Below, one piece after another: positions 41,282 to 50,590 of a DNA stretch of 64,000 nt. The stretch lies in assembly GCA_045541255.1 (NCBI GenBank), contig JAZQIU010000027.1, forward strand, positions 4,578-68,577. Reading direction: 5' to 3'. The DNA comes from UMGS1124 sp045541255. Lineage in GTDB: Bacteria > Bacillota_I > Bacilli_A > RF39 > UBA660. The notes under the pieces are model-generated. The model was given only the letters and a program-made list of their open reading frames with translations. It did no database searches and was not told where the DNA came from. A program made the translations under genes and the position numbers. Position 1 is the stretch's first letter. The number at the start of each line of letters is the position of its first letter.

Positions 41282-42709
41282 TTAATTTAATTTTTTATGT
41301 AATAATTCTTTTGTTATTATAGGGTTTGCTTTACCTCTTGTATTTTTCATAACTTGTCCTACGAAGTAGTCGAATAATCTATCTTTACCACTTCTATATT
41401 CTTCTACTTGGCTTGGACTATTAGATATTATTTCATCTATTATTTTTTCTAGTTCTGCTTCGTCAGATATTTGAGCGTTTTCTTTACTAATATAATTACT
41501 TGGTTCTTTTTCTTCTTCTAATACTTTGAAGAACACTTCTTTAGCTTGTTTAGATGAGATAGTACCATTTTTTATATTATCTACAATAAATTTTAATCTT
41601 TCTGGTGTTAAATAAATATCATTAATGCTTAATTCATATTTATTTATATATGCTATTACATTTACTGTAATCCAGTTACAAGATTCTTTAGGATCCATAC
41701 CTAGTTCTAAACATTTTTCAAAATAGTCAGATATTTCTTTTTCTTTTACTAAGATAGTTGCATCATAATCTGATAAAGAATATTTTTCTATATAATCTGC
41801 TTTTCTTTCGTTTCTTAGTTTAGGTATTTCTTTTTTGATTTCTTCAATCCATTCGTTTGCTATTTTATATTTAGGTAGATTTGGATCTACGAAATATTTG
41901 TAATCTATTGCATCTGCTTTTGAACGCATTCTTATTGTAGTACCTGATTCTTCATCAAATCTTCTTGTTTCTTGTTCTACTTCTTCATATCTTCCAGCGT
42001 CTTTTAATTCGCTTTGTCTTTTTATTTCATAGTTGATTGCATCGTAAACATTACCAAAAGAGTTTATATTTTTTATTTCAACTCTTGTTCCAAATTCTGT
42101 TGCATCTTCTTCCATTATTGATACGTTTACGTCACATCTAATTTGTCCTTTTTTAGTATCAGCTTCTGATACATCACAATATTTATATGCACTTCTCATA
42201 TGTTCTAAGAAAGCTACTGCTTCTTCTGCTGAATGTAGACATGGTTCTGTAACTAATTCTAATAATGGTACTCCTGCTCTATTATAATCTATTACAGATG
42301 TATCATATAAATGGTCCATTGATGCAGCATCTTCTTCTAAGTGAATATCATGTATATCAACTGGTATAATTCTATCATTACATTCTATTTCTATATGTCC
42401 ATTAACTCCTACTGGTGAATCAAATTGTGTTATTTGATAACCTTTTGGTAAGTCTGGATAGTAGTAATTTTTTCTATCGAAATACATATATTCTGGTATT
42501 TCACAATTTAATACCATTGCCATTTTTAATGCATCTTTTATACATTTTTTATTTGCTACAGGAAGCGTTCCAGGAAAAGCCATATCAACTGGTTTGATAT
42601 TTGAGTTAGCTATTTCTGAATATGAATTTTCAGCGCTTGAAAATACTTTTGAATTTGATTTTAGTTCGCAATGCATTTCAAGTCCAATAACTGCTTTATA
42701 TTTACCCAT
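41282..42709 (-). CDS. gatB: Asp-tRNA(Asn)/Glu-tRNA(Gln) amidotransferase subunit B
   Basis: 475 residues. Binds the mischarged tRNA and activates the carboxylate. IGLEMHCELKS start, YPDLPKGYQITQFD, DIHLEEDAA, YNRAGVPLLELVTEP and DANVSI-like RCDVNVSI match GatB; the C-terminal YqeY-like domain (FDYFVGQVMKNTRGKANP) binds tRNA. Start overlaps the gatA stop by 1 nt. Last gene of the aspS operon. Confidence 0.97.
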   Translation of the reverse strand: MGKYKAVIGLEMHCELKSNSKVFSSAENSYSEIANSNIKPVDMAFPGTLPVANKKCIKDALKMAMVLNCEIPEYMYFDRKNYYYPDLPKGYQITQFDSPVGVNGHIEIECNDRIIPVDIHDIHLEEDAASMDHLYDTSVIDYNRAGVPLLELVTEPCLHSAEEAVAFLEHMRSAYKYCDVSEADTKKGQIRCDVNVSIMEEDATEFGTRVEIKNINSFGNVYDAINYEIKRQSELKDAGRYEEVEQETRRFDEESGTTIRMRSKADAIDYKYFVDPNLPKYKIANEWIEEIKKEIPKLRNERKADYIEKYSLSDYDATILVKEKEISDYFEKCLELGMDPKESCNWITVNVIAYINKYELSINDIYLTPERLKFIVDNIKNGTISSKQAKEVFFKVLEEEKEPSNYISKENAQISDEAELEKIIDEIISNSPSQVEEYRSGKDRLFDYFVGQVMKNTRGKANPIITKELLHKKLN

Positions 42710-44166
42710 TATTTAACCTCCTTAGCAATTTGATTTTTGTATTCCATAGCATTTTCTAAAGTAGCTGCTATATTTAATACGTTTATATCATCATAACAAT
42801 TACCTGTAATGTTCATACCTACTGGTAAGTTATTTACAAATCCATTTGGGATTGTAATTGATGGGAATCCACCGAAGTTACCTATTTGTAATTGTTCATC
42901 TAACGCTATTGTATTTGTATCGTATTTTTTATTTAAATCTTCTAATTTTTTAGCAGGTCCTATACCAACTGGTGATATAACTGCATCATAAGTTTTAAAT
43001 AATTCTTTCCATGAATCTACTAGTAATCTTCTTACTCTTTGAGCATTATTGAAATATCTATCTTTGTTTTCTTTTTGTAATACATATGAACCTATTATGA
43101 AACGTCTTTTAATTAATGGAGAGAATCCTTTTGTTCTATGATCTTTTATCATTTCTATATAATTATCTCCTTCTCCTCTTGGTCCAAAAATAATACCTGT
43201 TAAGTTACTCATATTACTTGTAGCTTCTGCTGAATGTATTACCACATAAGTACTATATGAAGCATTTAGAAGTTTTCTATCTATACTTACTTCTTCTACT
43301 TCCATTCCTAAAGATTTACATAATTCAACTGTTTTATGGAAGTTTTCTAAATGTAATTTTAGTTCTTCATCTGCATTAGGATAATTAGATATATCACATA
43401 ATTCTTTTACATAGCATAATTTCTTTCCTTTTGAATCAGTTGTTAAACTATCTGCTAAATGTATGTCTTCACTATCCCAAGATGTCATATCATTTTTATC
43501 GATACCTTTCATTGTATCAACAACTATTGCACAATCTTTTACAGAACGAGCTAAAACTCCTAAGTGATCTAAACTTGAAGCGAATGGAAATACTCCATAA
43601 CGGCTTATCATTCCATATGTTGGTTTATAACCTACTATACCACAATATGCAGCTGGTTTTCTTATTGAATCACCTGTATCTGTTCCTAGTGCATAAGGAT
43701 AAACTCCAGCTGCTACAGCACATGCACTTCCTGATGATGAACCTGCACATATTCTAGTTCTATCCCATGGATTTAATACTGTTCCAGTATGTCCAGTTGT
43801 TCCAGTTCCACCCATACCAAATTCATCCATAACTGTTTTATTAACTTTTACTGCACCAGCAGCGTTTAATTTTTCAATTGCAGTTGCATTAAAGAATGGA
43901 ACATAGTCTTTTAAAGTATTTGAAGACCCAGTTGTTAATAATCCTTTTGTACTATAATTATCTTTTACTCCATAAGGAATTCCTGATAGTAAATCATCAG
44001 TTATTTCTTCTGCTTTTGCATCATCTAAGATAGTTACAAAAGCGTTATATTTTTCTTGAACTTCATGTGATTTTTTTAATGATTCTTCTATTAATTCTTG
44101 GCTAGTTACTTCATTATTTTTTAATAATTCATGTAATTCTGTAATACTTTTATTCATGTATTCCAT
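42709..44166 (-). CDS. gatA: Asp-tRNA(Asn)/Glu-tRNA(Gln) amidotransferase subunit A
   Basis: 485 residues, amidase-signature enzyme that frees ammonia from glutamine. GIPYGVKDNYSTKG with the catalytic Lys, GSSSGSACAVAAG with the cis-Ser, and GTDTGDSIRKPAAYCGIVGYKPTYG with the Ser nucleophile: the family's usual GGSIRQPA reads GDSIRKPA here. Start overlaps the gatC stop by 1 nt, with GGTGGTGGGATA as SD. Confidence 0.97.
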   Translation of the reverse strand: MEYMNKSITELHELLKNNEVTSQELIEESLKKSHEVQEKYNAFVTILDDAKAEEITDDLLSGIPYGVKDNYSTKGLLTTGSSNTLKDYVPFFNATAIEKLNAAGAVKVNKTVMDEFGMGGTGTTGHTGTVLNPWDRTRICAGSSSGSACAVAAGVYPYALGTDTGDSIRKPAAYCGIVGYKPTYGMISRYGVFPFASSLDHLGVLARSVKDCAIVVDTMKGIDKNDMTSWDSEDIHLADSLTTDSKGKKLCYVKELCDISNYPNADEELKLHLENFHKTVELCKSLGMEVEEVSIDRKLLNASYSTYVVIHSAEATSNMSNLTGIIFGPRGEGDNYIEMIKDHRTKGFSPLIKRRFIIGSYVLQKENKDRYFNNAQRVRRLLVDSWKELFKTYDAVISPVGIGPAKKLEDLNKKYDTNTIALDEQLQIGNFGGFPSITIPNGFVNNLPVGMNITGNCYDDINVLNIAATLENAMEYKNQIAKEVK

Positions 44167-44462
44167 TATCCCACCACCTTTGGTACTTCTATTTCTCTTT
44201 CTGTATGTTCATCACTATTAGATAATATATCTTCTATATCTTCAGAAATAGAAGCTTCATCTTCTCTTAAAACGAATTCAAAATCATCTAATGTATGAGT
44301 CATAGGTTTAACTGTTTCAATATTTGGAATTTCATTTATTAAATCAATTTCTCTATCTATTTCTTCAAATTCATCTAATACATTTTTATTTTCTTCGTCT
44401 GTTAATCCAATAAGCAATTTATTTGCGTAATCATCTACCATTTCTTTTGTAAATTTACTCAT
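44166..44462 (-). CDS. gatC: Asp-tRNA(Asn)/Glu-tRNA(Gln) amidotransferase subunit C
   Basis: 98 residues. Small helical linker that wraps GatA and GatB. LLIGLTDEENKNVLDEFEEI and NEIPNIETVKPMTHTLDD keep the GatC pattern, with acidic C-terminal part (FVLREDEA). It overlaps the aspS stop by 8 nt and gatA by 1 nt. Its presence next to aspS suggests a non-discriminating AspRS supplying Asp-tRNA(Asn). Confidence 0.92.
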   Translation of the reverse strand: MSKFTKEMVDDYANKLLIGLTDEENKNVLDEFEEIDREIDLINEIPNIETVKPMTHTLDDFEFVLREDEASISEDIEDILSNSDEHTEREIEVPKVVG

Positions 44463-46218
44463 TGTCTTCCTCCTTTTTAATAATTAATCCTAATTCTTCT
44501 AATTGTTTATCTGTTAGTTCACTTGGTGAACCCATCATTAAATCTTGTCCACTTGCACTTGTTGGGAAAGCTTGAACTTCTCTTAAGTTTGGTTCATCTT
44601 GAATTAGCATAATTAATCTATCAATTCCAGGAGCCATACCACCATGTGGAGGACATCCGTATTTAAATGCAGTAAATATTGATTTGAATTTTTCTTCTAC
44701 TTCATCACGTGTATATCCAACTATTTCAAATCCTTTTGCTAAACTATCTAAATCATGGTTTCTAACAGCACCTGATGCCATTTCGTTTCCATTACATACA
44801 AAGTCAAATTGATATGCTAAAATTTCATCTGGAGTTTTTTCTTCATAGTCTTTAATTCCCCCATGTGGTAAACTGAATGGATTATGACAGAATTCATATT
44901 TTTTAGTAGCATCATCATATTCAAACATAGGGAAATCGTTAATAATACATAATTCTAATTTGTTATTATCTATTAGTTCACATTTTTTACCTAGTTCTGT
45001 ACGTATTTGTCCTGCAAATTTTTGTGCTATCTTTTTATTTCTGTTTGCTATAAAAAACATTACTGAATTTGTTTTCATATCGAATTCTTTAATTAAGTTA
45101 GTTCTTTCTTCTTCACTTAAGAATTTATCTATAGGTCCTTTTAATGTTCCGTCTTCCATTAATGTTACATATCCTATTCCTGGCATTCCTATACTAGAAG
45201 CATAGTCAACTATTTCATTAAACCATGAATTAGAATGTGTTCCAATATCATCTACTACAATAACTTTAATTGTAGATTTTTTAAATGGTCCAAATGTTGT
45301 ATCTTTTAATACAACAGAAGCATCTTTTATAATTAATGGGTTTCTTAAATCTGGTTTATCAGTACCGAAGCTCTCCATAGCATCTTTATATGCTATTCTT
45401 CTAAACGGTCTAGGTGACACAATTTTATCAGAGAATTTAGTGAATGTATCATAGAAGATTTCTTCTCCAATATTTAATATTTCTTCTTCTTCAACAAAAC
45501 TCATTTCTAAATCTAATTGATAAAATTCTAATGTTCTATCAGCACGAGCGTCTTCATCTCTAAAGCATGGTGCTATTTGGAAATATTTTTCAAATCCACC
45601 TACCATTAATAATTCTTTATATATTTGTGGTGCTTGTGGTAATGCATAAAATTTACCTTTAAATAATCTTGAAGGAACTACAAAGTCTCTTGCTCCTTCT
45701 GGACTAGATGCTGTTAATATTGGAGTTTGAACTTCTGTAAATCCTAAATCATACATTTTATTTCTTAAGAAATGTAATATTTCAGAACGTAATAATATAT
45801 TATCTTTTACTTTTTTATTACGCATATCTAAATAACGATATTTAAGTCTTACATCTTCTTTAGTATTTTTAGAAGTTATTATTTCAAATGGTAATTCATT
45901 TTTTGATTTACCTAATACTTCTAATTCACTTACTAATAATTCTATTTCTCCTGTATGAATTTTTGTATTATAAGTTTCTTCATTTCTTTTTCTAATTGTT
46001 CCAGTTACTTTTATAACGCTTTCTTTAGTTAAATTTTTAAATATAGAATCATCATTACTTACTACTTGTATTGTATCAGTATTGTCTCTTAAGTCTAAAA
46101 ATAATACTCCACCGTGATCTCTTATATTTTCTATCCAACCAGAAACAATTACACTTTCTCCTACATTATTAACATCTAAATCTTTACATTGATGTGTATG
46201 ATAAATATTTGTTTTCAT
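44455..46218 (-). CDS. aspS: Aspartyl-tRNA synthetase (bacterial type)
   Basis: 587 residues. Class II. N-terminal OB fold (SVIVSGWIENIRDHGGVLFLDLRD) reads the anticodon, motif 2 FRDEDARADRTLEFYQLDLEMSF (written in part), the bacterial GAD insertion (residues about 280-415) and motif 3 GMAPGIDRLIML. Operon partners gatC-gatA-gatB make it likely that it also charges tRNA-Asn with Asp for transamidation. Expression controlled by the T-box at 46225-46519. Confidence 0.97.
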   Translation of the reverse strand: MKTNIYHTHQCKDLDVNNVGESVIVSGWIENIRDHGGVLFLDLRDNTDTIQVVSNDDSIFKNLTKESVIKVTGTIRKRNEETYNTKIHTGEIELLVSELEVLGKSKNELPFEIITSKNTKEDVRLKYRYLDMRNKKVKDNILLRSEILHFLRNKMYDLGFTEVQTPILTASSPEGARDFVVPSRLFKGKFYALPQAPQIYKELLMVGGFEKYFQIAPCFRDEDARADRTLEFYQLDLEMSFVEEEEILNIGEEIFYDTFTKFSDKIVSPRPFRRIAYKDAMESFGTDKPDLRNPLIIKDASVVLKDTTFGPFKKSTIKVIVVDDIGTHSNSWFNEIVDYASSIGMPGIGYVTLMEDGTLKGPIDKFLSEEERTNLIKEFDMKTNSVMFFIANRNKKIAQKFAGQIRTELGKKCELIDNNKLELCIINDFPMFEYDDATKKYEFCHNPFSLPHGGIKDYEEKTPDEILAYQFDFVCNGNEMASGAVRNHDLDSLAKGFEIVGYTRDEVEEKFKSIFTAFKYGCPPHGGMAPGIDRLIMLIQDEPNLREVQAFPTSASGQDLMMGSPSELTDKQLEELGLIIKKEEDNE

Positions 46219-46224
46219 TTTAAA

Positions 46225-46519
46225 TTTCCTTTCTTATATAAAAATACCCGTATCATCCTATACATAAGGACGAATACGGGTATCCGTGGTGCCACCTTAA
46301 TTTATTACTAAAGTTTTTTAAACTTATTATTTTTAGTAACCTTTTATGCTCCTTTAAGCAATAGCAGTATGATAACGGTTTGCTTCCGAACTAATCTACT
46401 AAGAATAATCTTTTCGGTAGTTTGCTCCAAGGTGTTCTTTCACTAAATGTCTATAATCAGTTTCCACTATACCTGACTCACTTGTATAAACTTATAAAGT
46501 TACTTTTCCTCTTCAACGC
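46225..46519 (-). promoter_or_regulatory. T-box leader of the aspS-gatCAB operon
   Basis: About 300 nt. The T-box core on the minus strand reads AAGGTGGCACCACGG, whose UGGC bulge suits tRNA-Asp with G73. The terminator is AUACCCGUAU pairing AUACGGGUAU around a second hairpin (UCCUUAUGUAUAGGA), then five T. A full-length Stem I region lies upstream, and a GAC at 46451-46449 is a candidate Asp specifier. High uncharged tRNA-Asp would favour read-through into aspS and gatCAB. Confidence 0.92.
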
Positions 46520-46525
46520 GTTATT

Positions 46526-46555
46526 AATATATCATAAATATTCTTATTTTGTCAA
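46526..46555 (-). promoter_or_regulatory. Promoter of the aspS-gatCAB operon
   Basis: TTGACA (complement of 46550-46555), 18-nt spacer, TATATT (complement of 46526-46531). Confidence 0.7.
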
Positions 46556-46649
46556 TAAAAATATACTTATTATATAATATGTATTTAACTACAATTTTTA
46601 TACTTACAATATATTGGTATATGTTTAAATTATATATTTAAATTTTAAC

Positions 46650-46678
46650 TTGCAATAGTGAATATCATATTGTATAAT
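46650..46678 (+). promoter_or_regulatory. Promoter of the RHH-like gene
   Basis: TTGCAA (46650-46655), 17-nt spacer, TATAAT (46673-46678); SD GGAAAGGAAG follows at about 46686. Confidence 0.75.
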
Positions 46679-46702
46679 TAAATCAGGAAAGGAAGTAATA
46701 TT

Positions 46703-47311
46703 ATGAATAAGGATTTTGAAAATGATATTAAAAGTTTATTAATACCAAAAACTGAAAGAGATAGAAAACAAGTTGCTTTATTCTTGCCACCTCATAAAAT
46801 TGAAAAATTAGATGAATTAGTTAAAGAATTATCACAATATTCAAATGGTCGCGTTAATCGTAATGTTTTAATAGAAAAAGCAGTAGATAATTTAATTAAA
46901 GTTTTACCTAATATAATTCTAGAATATGAAAAAGCAGAAGAAGAACCTATAGATGTTGGTTTTGATACTATTGTTTGTCCAAGTATGCCAAGTGGTTTAT
47001 CTTTTATAGAACATGAACATAAATGGCAATATATTAAAGTTGATGCAAAGAAAATACCTTTTATTAAATATATTGCATTATATGTAGGTGCTCCTCTTTC
47101 AGCTATAATGGTTTATGCTGAAGTTGAAAGATTTGAACCAGAAGTTAGACCAAATAATCAAAAACAATATATAGTTCATTTAAAAGGTCCAATTCATCAT
47201 ATTAAACCTATTAAACTTGGAGATTTAAATCCAGTTACTACAAGAGGTATTAAATATACTACTTTAGATAAGTTATTAAAAGCAAAAGAATATTCAGATA
47301 TATTATCTTAA
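46703..47311 (+). CDS. Protein with RHH-like N-terminus and uncharacterised C-terminal domain
   Basis: 202 residues. Residues 20-72 resemble a ribbon-helix-helix: RKQVALFLPPHKIEKLDELV is the strand-helix, followed by NRNVLIEKAVDNLI. The C-terminal 130 residues (SGLSFIEHEHKWQYIKVDAKK, YIALYVGAPLSAIMVYAEVE, QYIVHLKGPIHHIKPI) form a compact beta-rich domain that resembles PUA/EVE-like nucleic-acid or base-binding folds; that is a guess. Cytoplasmic. Isolated plus-strand gene with its own promoter, followed by a long hairpin and a tiny hydrophobic ORF. Confidence 0.55.
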   Translation: MNKDFENDIKSLLIPKTERDRKQVALFLPPHKIEKLDELVKELSQYSNGRVNRNVLIEKAVDNLIKVLPNIILEYEKAEEEPIDVGFDTIVCPSMPSGLSFIEHEHKWQYIKVDAKKIPFIKYIALYVGAPLSAIMVYAEVERFEPEVRPNNQKQYIVHLKGPIHHIKPIKLGDLNPVTTRGIKYTTLDKLLKAKEYSDILS

Positions 47312-47362
47312 TATCTTTTTATCTAAGATTACTATATATAGTAGTTTTAGATAAGAAGATAT
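47311..47362 (+). repeat. 26-bp hairpin with wobble-only imperfections
   Basis: ATATCTTTTTATCTAAGATT... (47311-47336) pairs fully with 47337-47362 when three G-U pairs are allowed. There is no U run after it, so it is not a normal terminator for the plus-strand gene. It lies directly 5' of the SD of the 23-residue peptide. Confidence 0.7.
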
Positions 47363-47379
47363 AAGTAGAAAGGATTGAT

Positions 47380-47451
47380 ATGGAGGCAACATTGTTTTCT
47401 ATAATAGTAATTATGTTACTTATAAATGCTATAGCATTTTCAAATAAATAA
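47380..47451 (+). CDS. 23-residue hydrophobic peptide (possible small membrane toxin)
   Basis: ATG with SD AGAAAGGATTGAT opens a 23-codon frame: MEATLFSIIVIMLLINAIAF then SNK. One membrane-spanning helix and a charged C-terminal end. The 5' UTR has a 26-bp hairpin, and TAAGAAGATATAA (47352-47364) is exactly complementary to TTATATCTTCTTA (47503-47515) in the 3' UTR, so the mRNA can fold back as in several type I toxin mRNAs. An IR (47459-47480) and a terminator (47519-47550) follow. No antisense RNA was identified. Toxin status is inference; it may be another small membrane peptide. Confidence 0.5.
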   Translation: MEATLFSIIVIMLLINAIAFSNK

Positions 47452-47502
47452 AAAAAAATACTAACTTTTTATAAAGTTAGTAACTGATTAATAAAAAGAC
47501 TT

Positions 47503-47515
47503 TTATATCTTCTTA
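47503..47515 (+). other. 3' UTR segment complementary to the 5' UTR of the 23-residue peptide
   Basis: TTATATCTTCTTA, exact complement of 47352-47364. Gives a 13-bp long-range pairing across the small ORF. Confidence 0.55.
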
Positions 47516-47518
47516 ATT

Positions 47519-47550
47519 AAGTGTATGCAATAGCAGTTGCATACACTTTT
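47519..47550. terminator. Terminator hairpin after the small peptide locus
   Basis: AAGTGTATGCAA / TTGCATACACTT, 12-bp perfect arms, four T on the plus side. It can also stop transcripts arriving on the minus strand from 47582. Confidence 0.75.
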
Positions 47551-47581
47551 AGTATATATTAAAACATTAATTATGTCAATT

Positions 47582-48052
47582 TTATCTAAAATATATATTA
47601 CTATGTATTAGTTGTCTTCTTCTTGTTTGTTTTACCCTATTCTCTGTTCTTGAAAATATTAAGCCATCTGCTGCTTCCCATATCATTAACCATCCAATTA
47701 TTAAAATAAATTCACTTATAAAGAATAAATTATTTGATAAATAATATGCTAATAATATTATTACTCCTATCAGCATTAAGATTATTGCTTTAGACATAAT
47801 CTTTTTTTCGTACATTAATAATTCATCCAAATCTTCTTTATAGCTCAATTTTATCATTGATATCAAATCTTTTTGCTCTTCTTCAGTTAATTTAAATTTT
47901 GAATCTATTTCTATTGTAATCTTATCAGTTAATTTAACTGTCTTTGCTTCATTTAAAATATAATTATCTAAATCTAAAGATATTCTTTTATTATTAAATT
48001 TATTTATATAATCTTCTTTTTTATTTAATTCTATATTTATTATATGATTCAT
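47582..48052 (-). CDS. Uncharacterised membrane protein (about 156 residues)
   Basis: Start at 48050-48052 follows GAGGAGAATAAGT. N-terminal 80 residues are soluble and charged (INIELNKKEDYINKFNNKRIS, LTDKITIEIDSKFKLTEEEQ). Two TM helices follow (about 90-108, 113-133), and the C-terminus is basic (ENRVKQTRRRQL). No family recognised. It follows the MscS gene by about 50 nt on the same strand. Confidence 0.55.
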   Translation of the reverse strand: MNHIINIELNKKEDYINKFNNKRISLDLDNYILNEAKTVKLTDKITIEIDSKFKLTEEEQKDLISMIKLSYKEDLDELLMYEKKIMSKAIILMLIGVIILLAYYLSNNLFFISEFILIIGWLMIWEAADGLIFSRTENRVKQTRRRQLIHSNIYFR

Positions 48053-48103
48053 ACTTATTCTCCTCATATATATTTTAACATAATTTTTTTAACATTATAC
48101 TTT

Positions 48104-48964
48104 TTATTTATTAAGTAACTGTATATTATTATTTTTATATTCTTTTAAAATTTCATTCCATATATATGATTCTACGATTCTTGCTTTTTTAGGATTAACT
48201 AAGTATCTTAATTTTAATATTATATGATTATCTTTAACTTCAGTATATATTACTGGATCATATTTATTAAAATACATTCTATACGTTGTATTGTTTTTTA
48301 GTTCATTTTTCATTTTAGTTGGTATAACTTTTATTAAATCTATATTATTTATTATTTTATATAATAATTTTTTTGATTCTATAACATCTGCATCTAAAGG
48401 TAAATTAATATTTATTTCATCCCATATATATTTAAAACCTTTATTTAAATTTTTTATCGGATGTGCAAATATATGTGAATTTGGAATAGTTAATACAATT
48501 CCAGTACTTTGGTTTCCATATTCTTCATTAGTTTCTAATAATTCAAATGTAAATGTTCCTATATTAATTACATCACCTTTATTTCCATTTATTTCTATTC
48601 TATCTTCTAGTTTAAATGGTTTGTTAATTTTAATATAAATACCAGCAAATAAATTAAATATAATATCTTTTAAAGATAATGTTATCGCTGCTGATATAAA
48701 ACTAATTAGTGTAATAACATTTTTTATATTATTTTCCCATAATAGATATATTATTAGAAATTCACTTATATTTATTATTATTTTTACGAATTGTAAAACT
48801 TTATACTTTACTCTATTATTATTTATTTTTATTAATTGTTTTTTTATGAAGTGAATAATTAGTCTACCTAACCCTAATGTTAATATGGTTAAAATAATTA
48901 AGATTAAATATTTATTATTTATATTTAAGCTTACTATATAATCTATTGTTTTTAATAAATGCAT
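48104..48964 (-). CDS. MscS-family mechanosensitive channel
   Basis: 286 residues. Three or four TM helices (about 1-110) with the pore helix region AAITLSLKDIIFNLFAGIYIK, followed by the MscS beta domain (FKLEDRIEINGNKGDVINIGTFTFEL, VLTIPNSHIFAHPIKN) and the alpha/beta cytoplasmic cage. It releases solutes under hypo-osmotic shock. A second MscS-like gene lies at 50752-51558. Confidence 0.87.
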   Translation of the reverse strand: MHLLKTIDYIVSLNINNKYLILIILTILTLGLGRLIIHFIKKQLIKINNNRVKYKVLQFVKIIINISEFLIIYLLWENNIKNVITLISFISAAITLSLKDIIFNLFAGIYIKINKPFKLEDRIEINGNKGDVINIGTFTFELLETNEEYGNQSTGIVLTIPNSHIFAHPIKNLNKGFKYIWDEININLPLDADVIESKKLLYKIINNIDLIKVIPTKMKNELKNNTTYRMYFNKYDPVIYTEVKDNHIILKLRYLVNPKKARIVESYIWNEILKEYKNNNIQLLNK

Positions 48965-49021
48965 ATACTATACTCCTTTCGGTGCAAGACCTAATATAAC
49001 ATTTTTTTATGAAATTTTAAC

Positions 49022-49048
49022 AAAAAAAGAAGAGTTTTACACACTTCT
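49022..49048 (-). terminator. Terminator after the AbgT gene
   Basis: AGAAGTGTGTAAAACTCTTCT hairpin followed by seven T on the minus strand. Confidence 0.7.
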
Positions 49049-50590
49049 TTACAAAGTTGGGAATGCTCCTATTCCTAGAGGAATTCCAACTAAATACCAT
49101 AAAATTATAATTACTAACCACATACATAATGTTCCTAATGCATAAGGTATCATATATTTTAATGAACTAAATAATCCTGTACCTCTTTTATCTTGATTAT
49201 ATAATTCCATAAATGCTAAATATATTACAAAATATGCCATCGTTGGTGTTAAGCAATAAGTAACAGATTCTGCTCCTCTAAATATTACTTGTGCAAATTC
49301 TGGAGATATTCCTGAATTCATTAATACTGGCACAGCGACAGGACTTAGTATTGACCATCTATGAATTGATGATGGTAATAATAATGTTGAAATTGCAAAT
49401 AATACAATTACCAATAATATTAATGGAAGACCTGTAAATTTAGTAGTTGATATTATATTTGCTATCCAACTTGTGAATAATACTCCAATGTTAGAATATT
49501 TTAAAATTGATATAAAAGTTGAAGCAAAAAATATAAGAACTAAAACTTTACCCATTGCATCTAATGAATGGCTTAAATCATCACATACATCTCTTTGATT
49601 TTTTATTTTATTTGTTAATATACCATATACTAGTCCTAATATAAAGAATAGCATAGTTATTACAAATACGAATCCAGAATTAAAGAATGAATTATACCCA
49701 AATAATTTATCTATATATAATTTTTGTGAATAATCTAAAAGATTTCCACCAAAAGGTACTCCTGGAATAATATTATATATAAATATTAATACATATATTC
49801 CACCAATTATTAATGAAACATATAGACTTCTTAATTCTTTTTTTGAAACATACTTTTCTTCTGTTTCTTCTTCAATTTCATATTTACCTAATCTTGGTAT
49901 TATATTTTTTTCTGTTATATTTGTTAATATAAATGATAATGCTATAGTTGCTATAGACATTATAAGGATAAAACTATTTGTATTTACAGTATAACCTTCT
50001 TTTAATAATGCTGCTGCACTAGTACTATAGGTCAATAATGATGAATCTATTGAATTTATAAATACATTAATTCCTATACCACAACTTATTGCAGCAAATG
50101 CAGTTATTATACCGGCTTGTGGGTTTCTTTTCCCATATTTAAATAATAACGCCGCTATTGGTATAATAACTATATATGATAAGTCTCCACCTATACTAGA
50201 TAATATACTTAAAAATACTAATATAAATGTTACTACATTTTTTCTTAATTTATGAGTCAATACATAAAATAAAGTATCTAAAAACCCTGTCTTATCCATA
50301 ATACCAATACCTAATAAAGTTATTAGTAACATACTAAGTGGTGTAAACGATGCAAAATTTGATACTGTATTACTAAATATATATTTTAAACCTCTTAAGC
50401 TAAATAAGTTTTCTACAGCAACCATAGTTGTTTCTAATGTATTTGTTTTAGTATTTACAGTACTATAAGTTCCTGTTATATCAAATAATGATAATATACC
50501 ACTTATTACTATAGTTATTAATATAAGTATTAAGAATGACATTATTGGATGAAGAACTATTTTATCTCTAATTCTCTTTATTTTCTTCAT
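49049..50590 (-). CDS. AbgT-family transporter
   Basis: 513 residues, about 11-12 TM helices. HPIMSFLILILITIVISGIL start, FTPLSMLLITLLGIGIMDKTGFLD, SSIGGDLSYIVIIPIAALLF, STLLLPSSIHRWSILSPVAVPVLM and GAESVTYCLTPTMAYFVIYLAF match AbgT in order. Members import p-aminobenzoyl-glutamate or export antimetabolites such as sulfonamides. The direction here is unknown. Overlaps the DUF951 gene by 23 nt. Confidence 0.92.
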   Translation of the reverse strand: MKKIKRIRDKIVLHPIMSFLILILITIVISGILSLFDITGTYSTVNTKTNTLETTMVAVENLFSLRGLKYIFSNTVSNFASFTPLSMLLITLLGIGIMDKTGFLDTLFYVLTHKLRKNVVTFILVFLSILSSIGGDLSYIVIIPIAALLFKYGKRNPQAGIITAFAAISCGIGINVFINSIDSSLLTYSTSAAALLKEGYTVNTNSFILIMSIATIALSFILTNITEKNIIPRLGKYEIEEETEEKYVSKKELRSLYVSLIIGGIYVLIFIYNIIPGVPFGGNLLDYSQKLYIDKLFGYNSFFNSGFVFVITMLFFILGLVYGILTNKIKNQRDVCDDLSHSLDAMGKVLVLIFFASTFISILKYSNIGVLFTSWIANIISTTKFTGLPLILLVIVLFAISTLLLPSSIHRWSILSPVAVPVLMNSGISPEFAQVIFRGAESVTYCLTPTMAYFVIYLAFMELYNQDKRGTGLFSSLKYMIPYALGTLCMWLVIIILWYLVGIPLGIGAFPTL

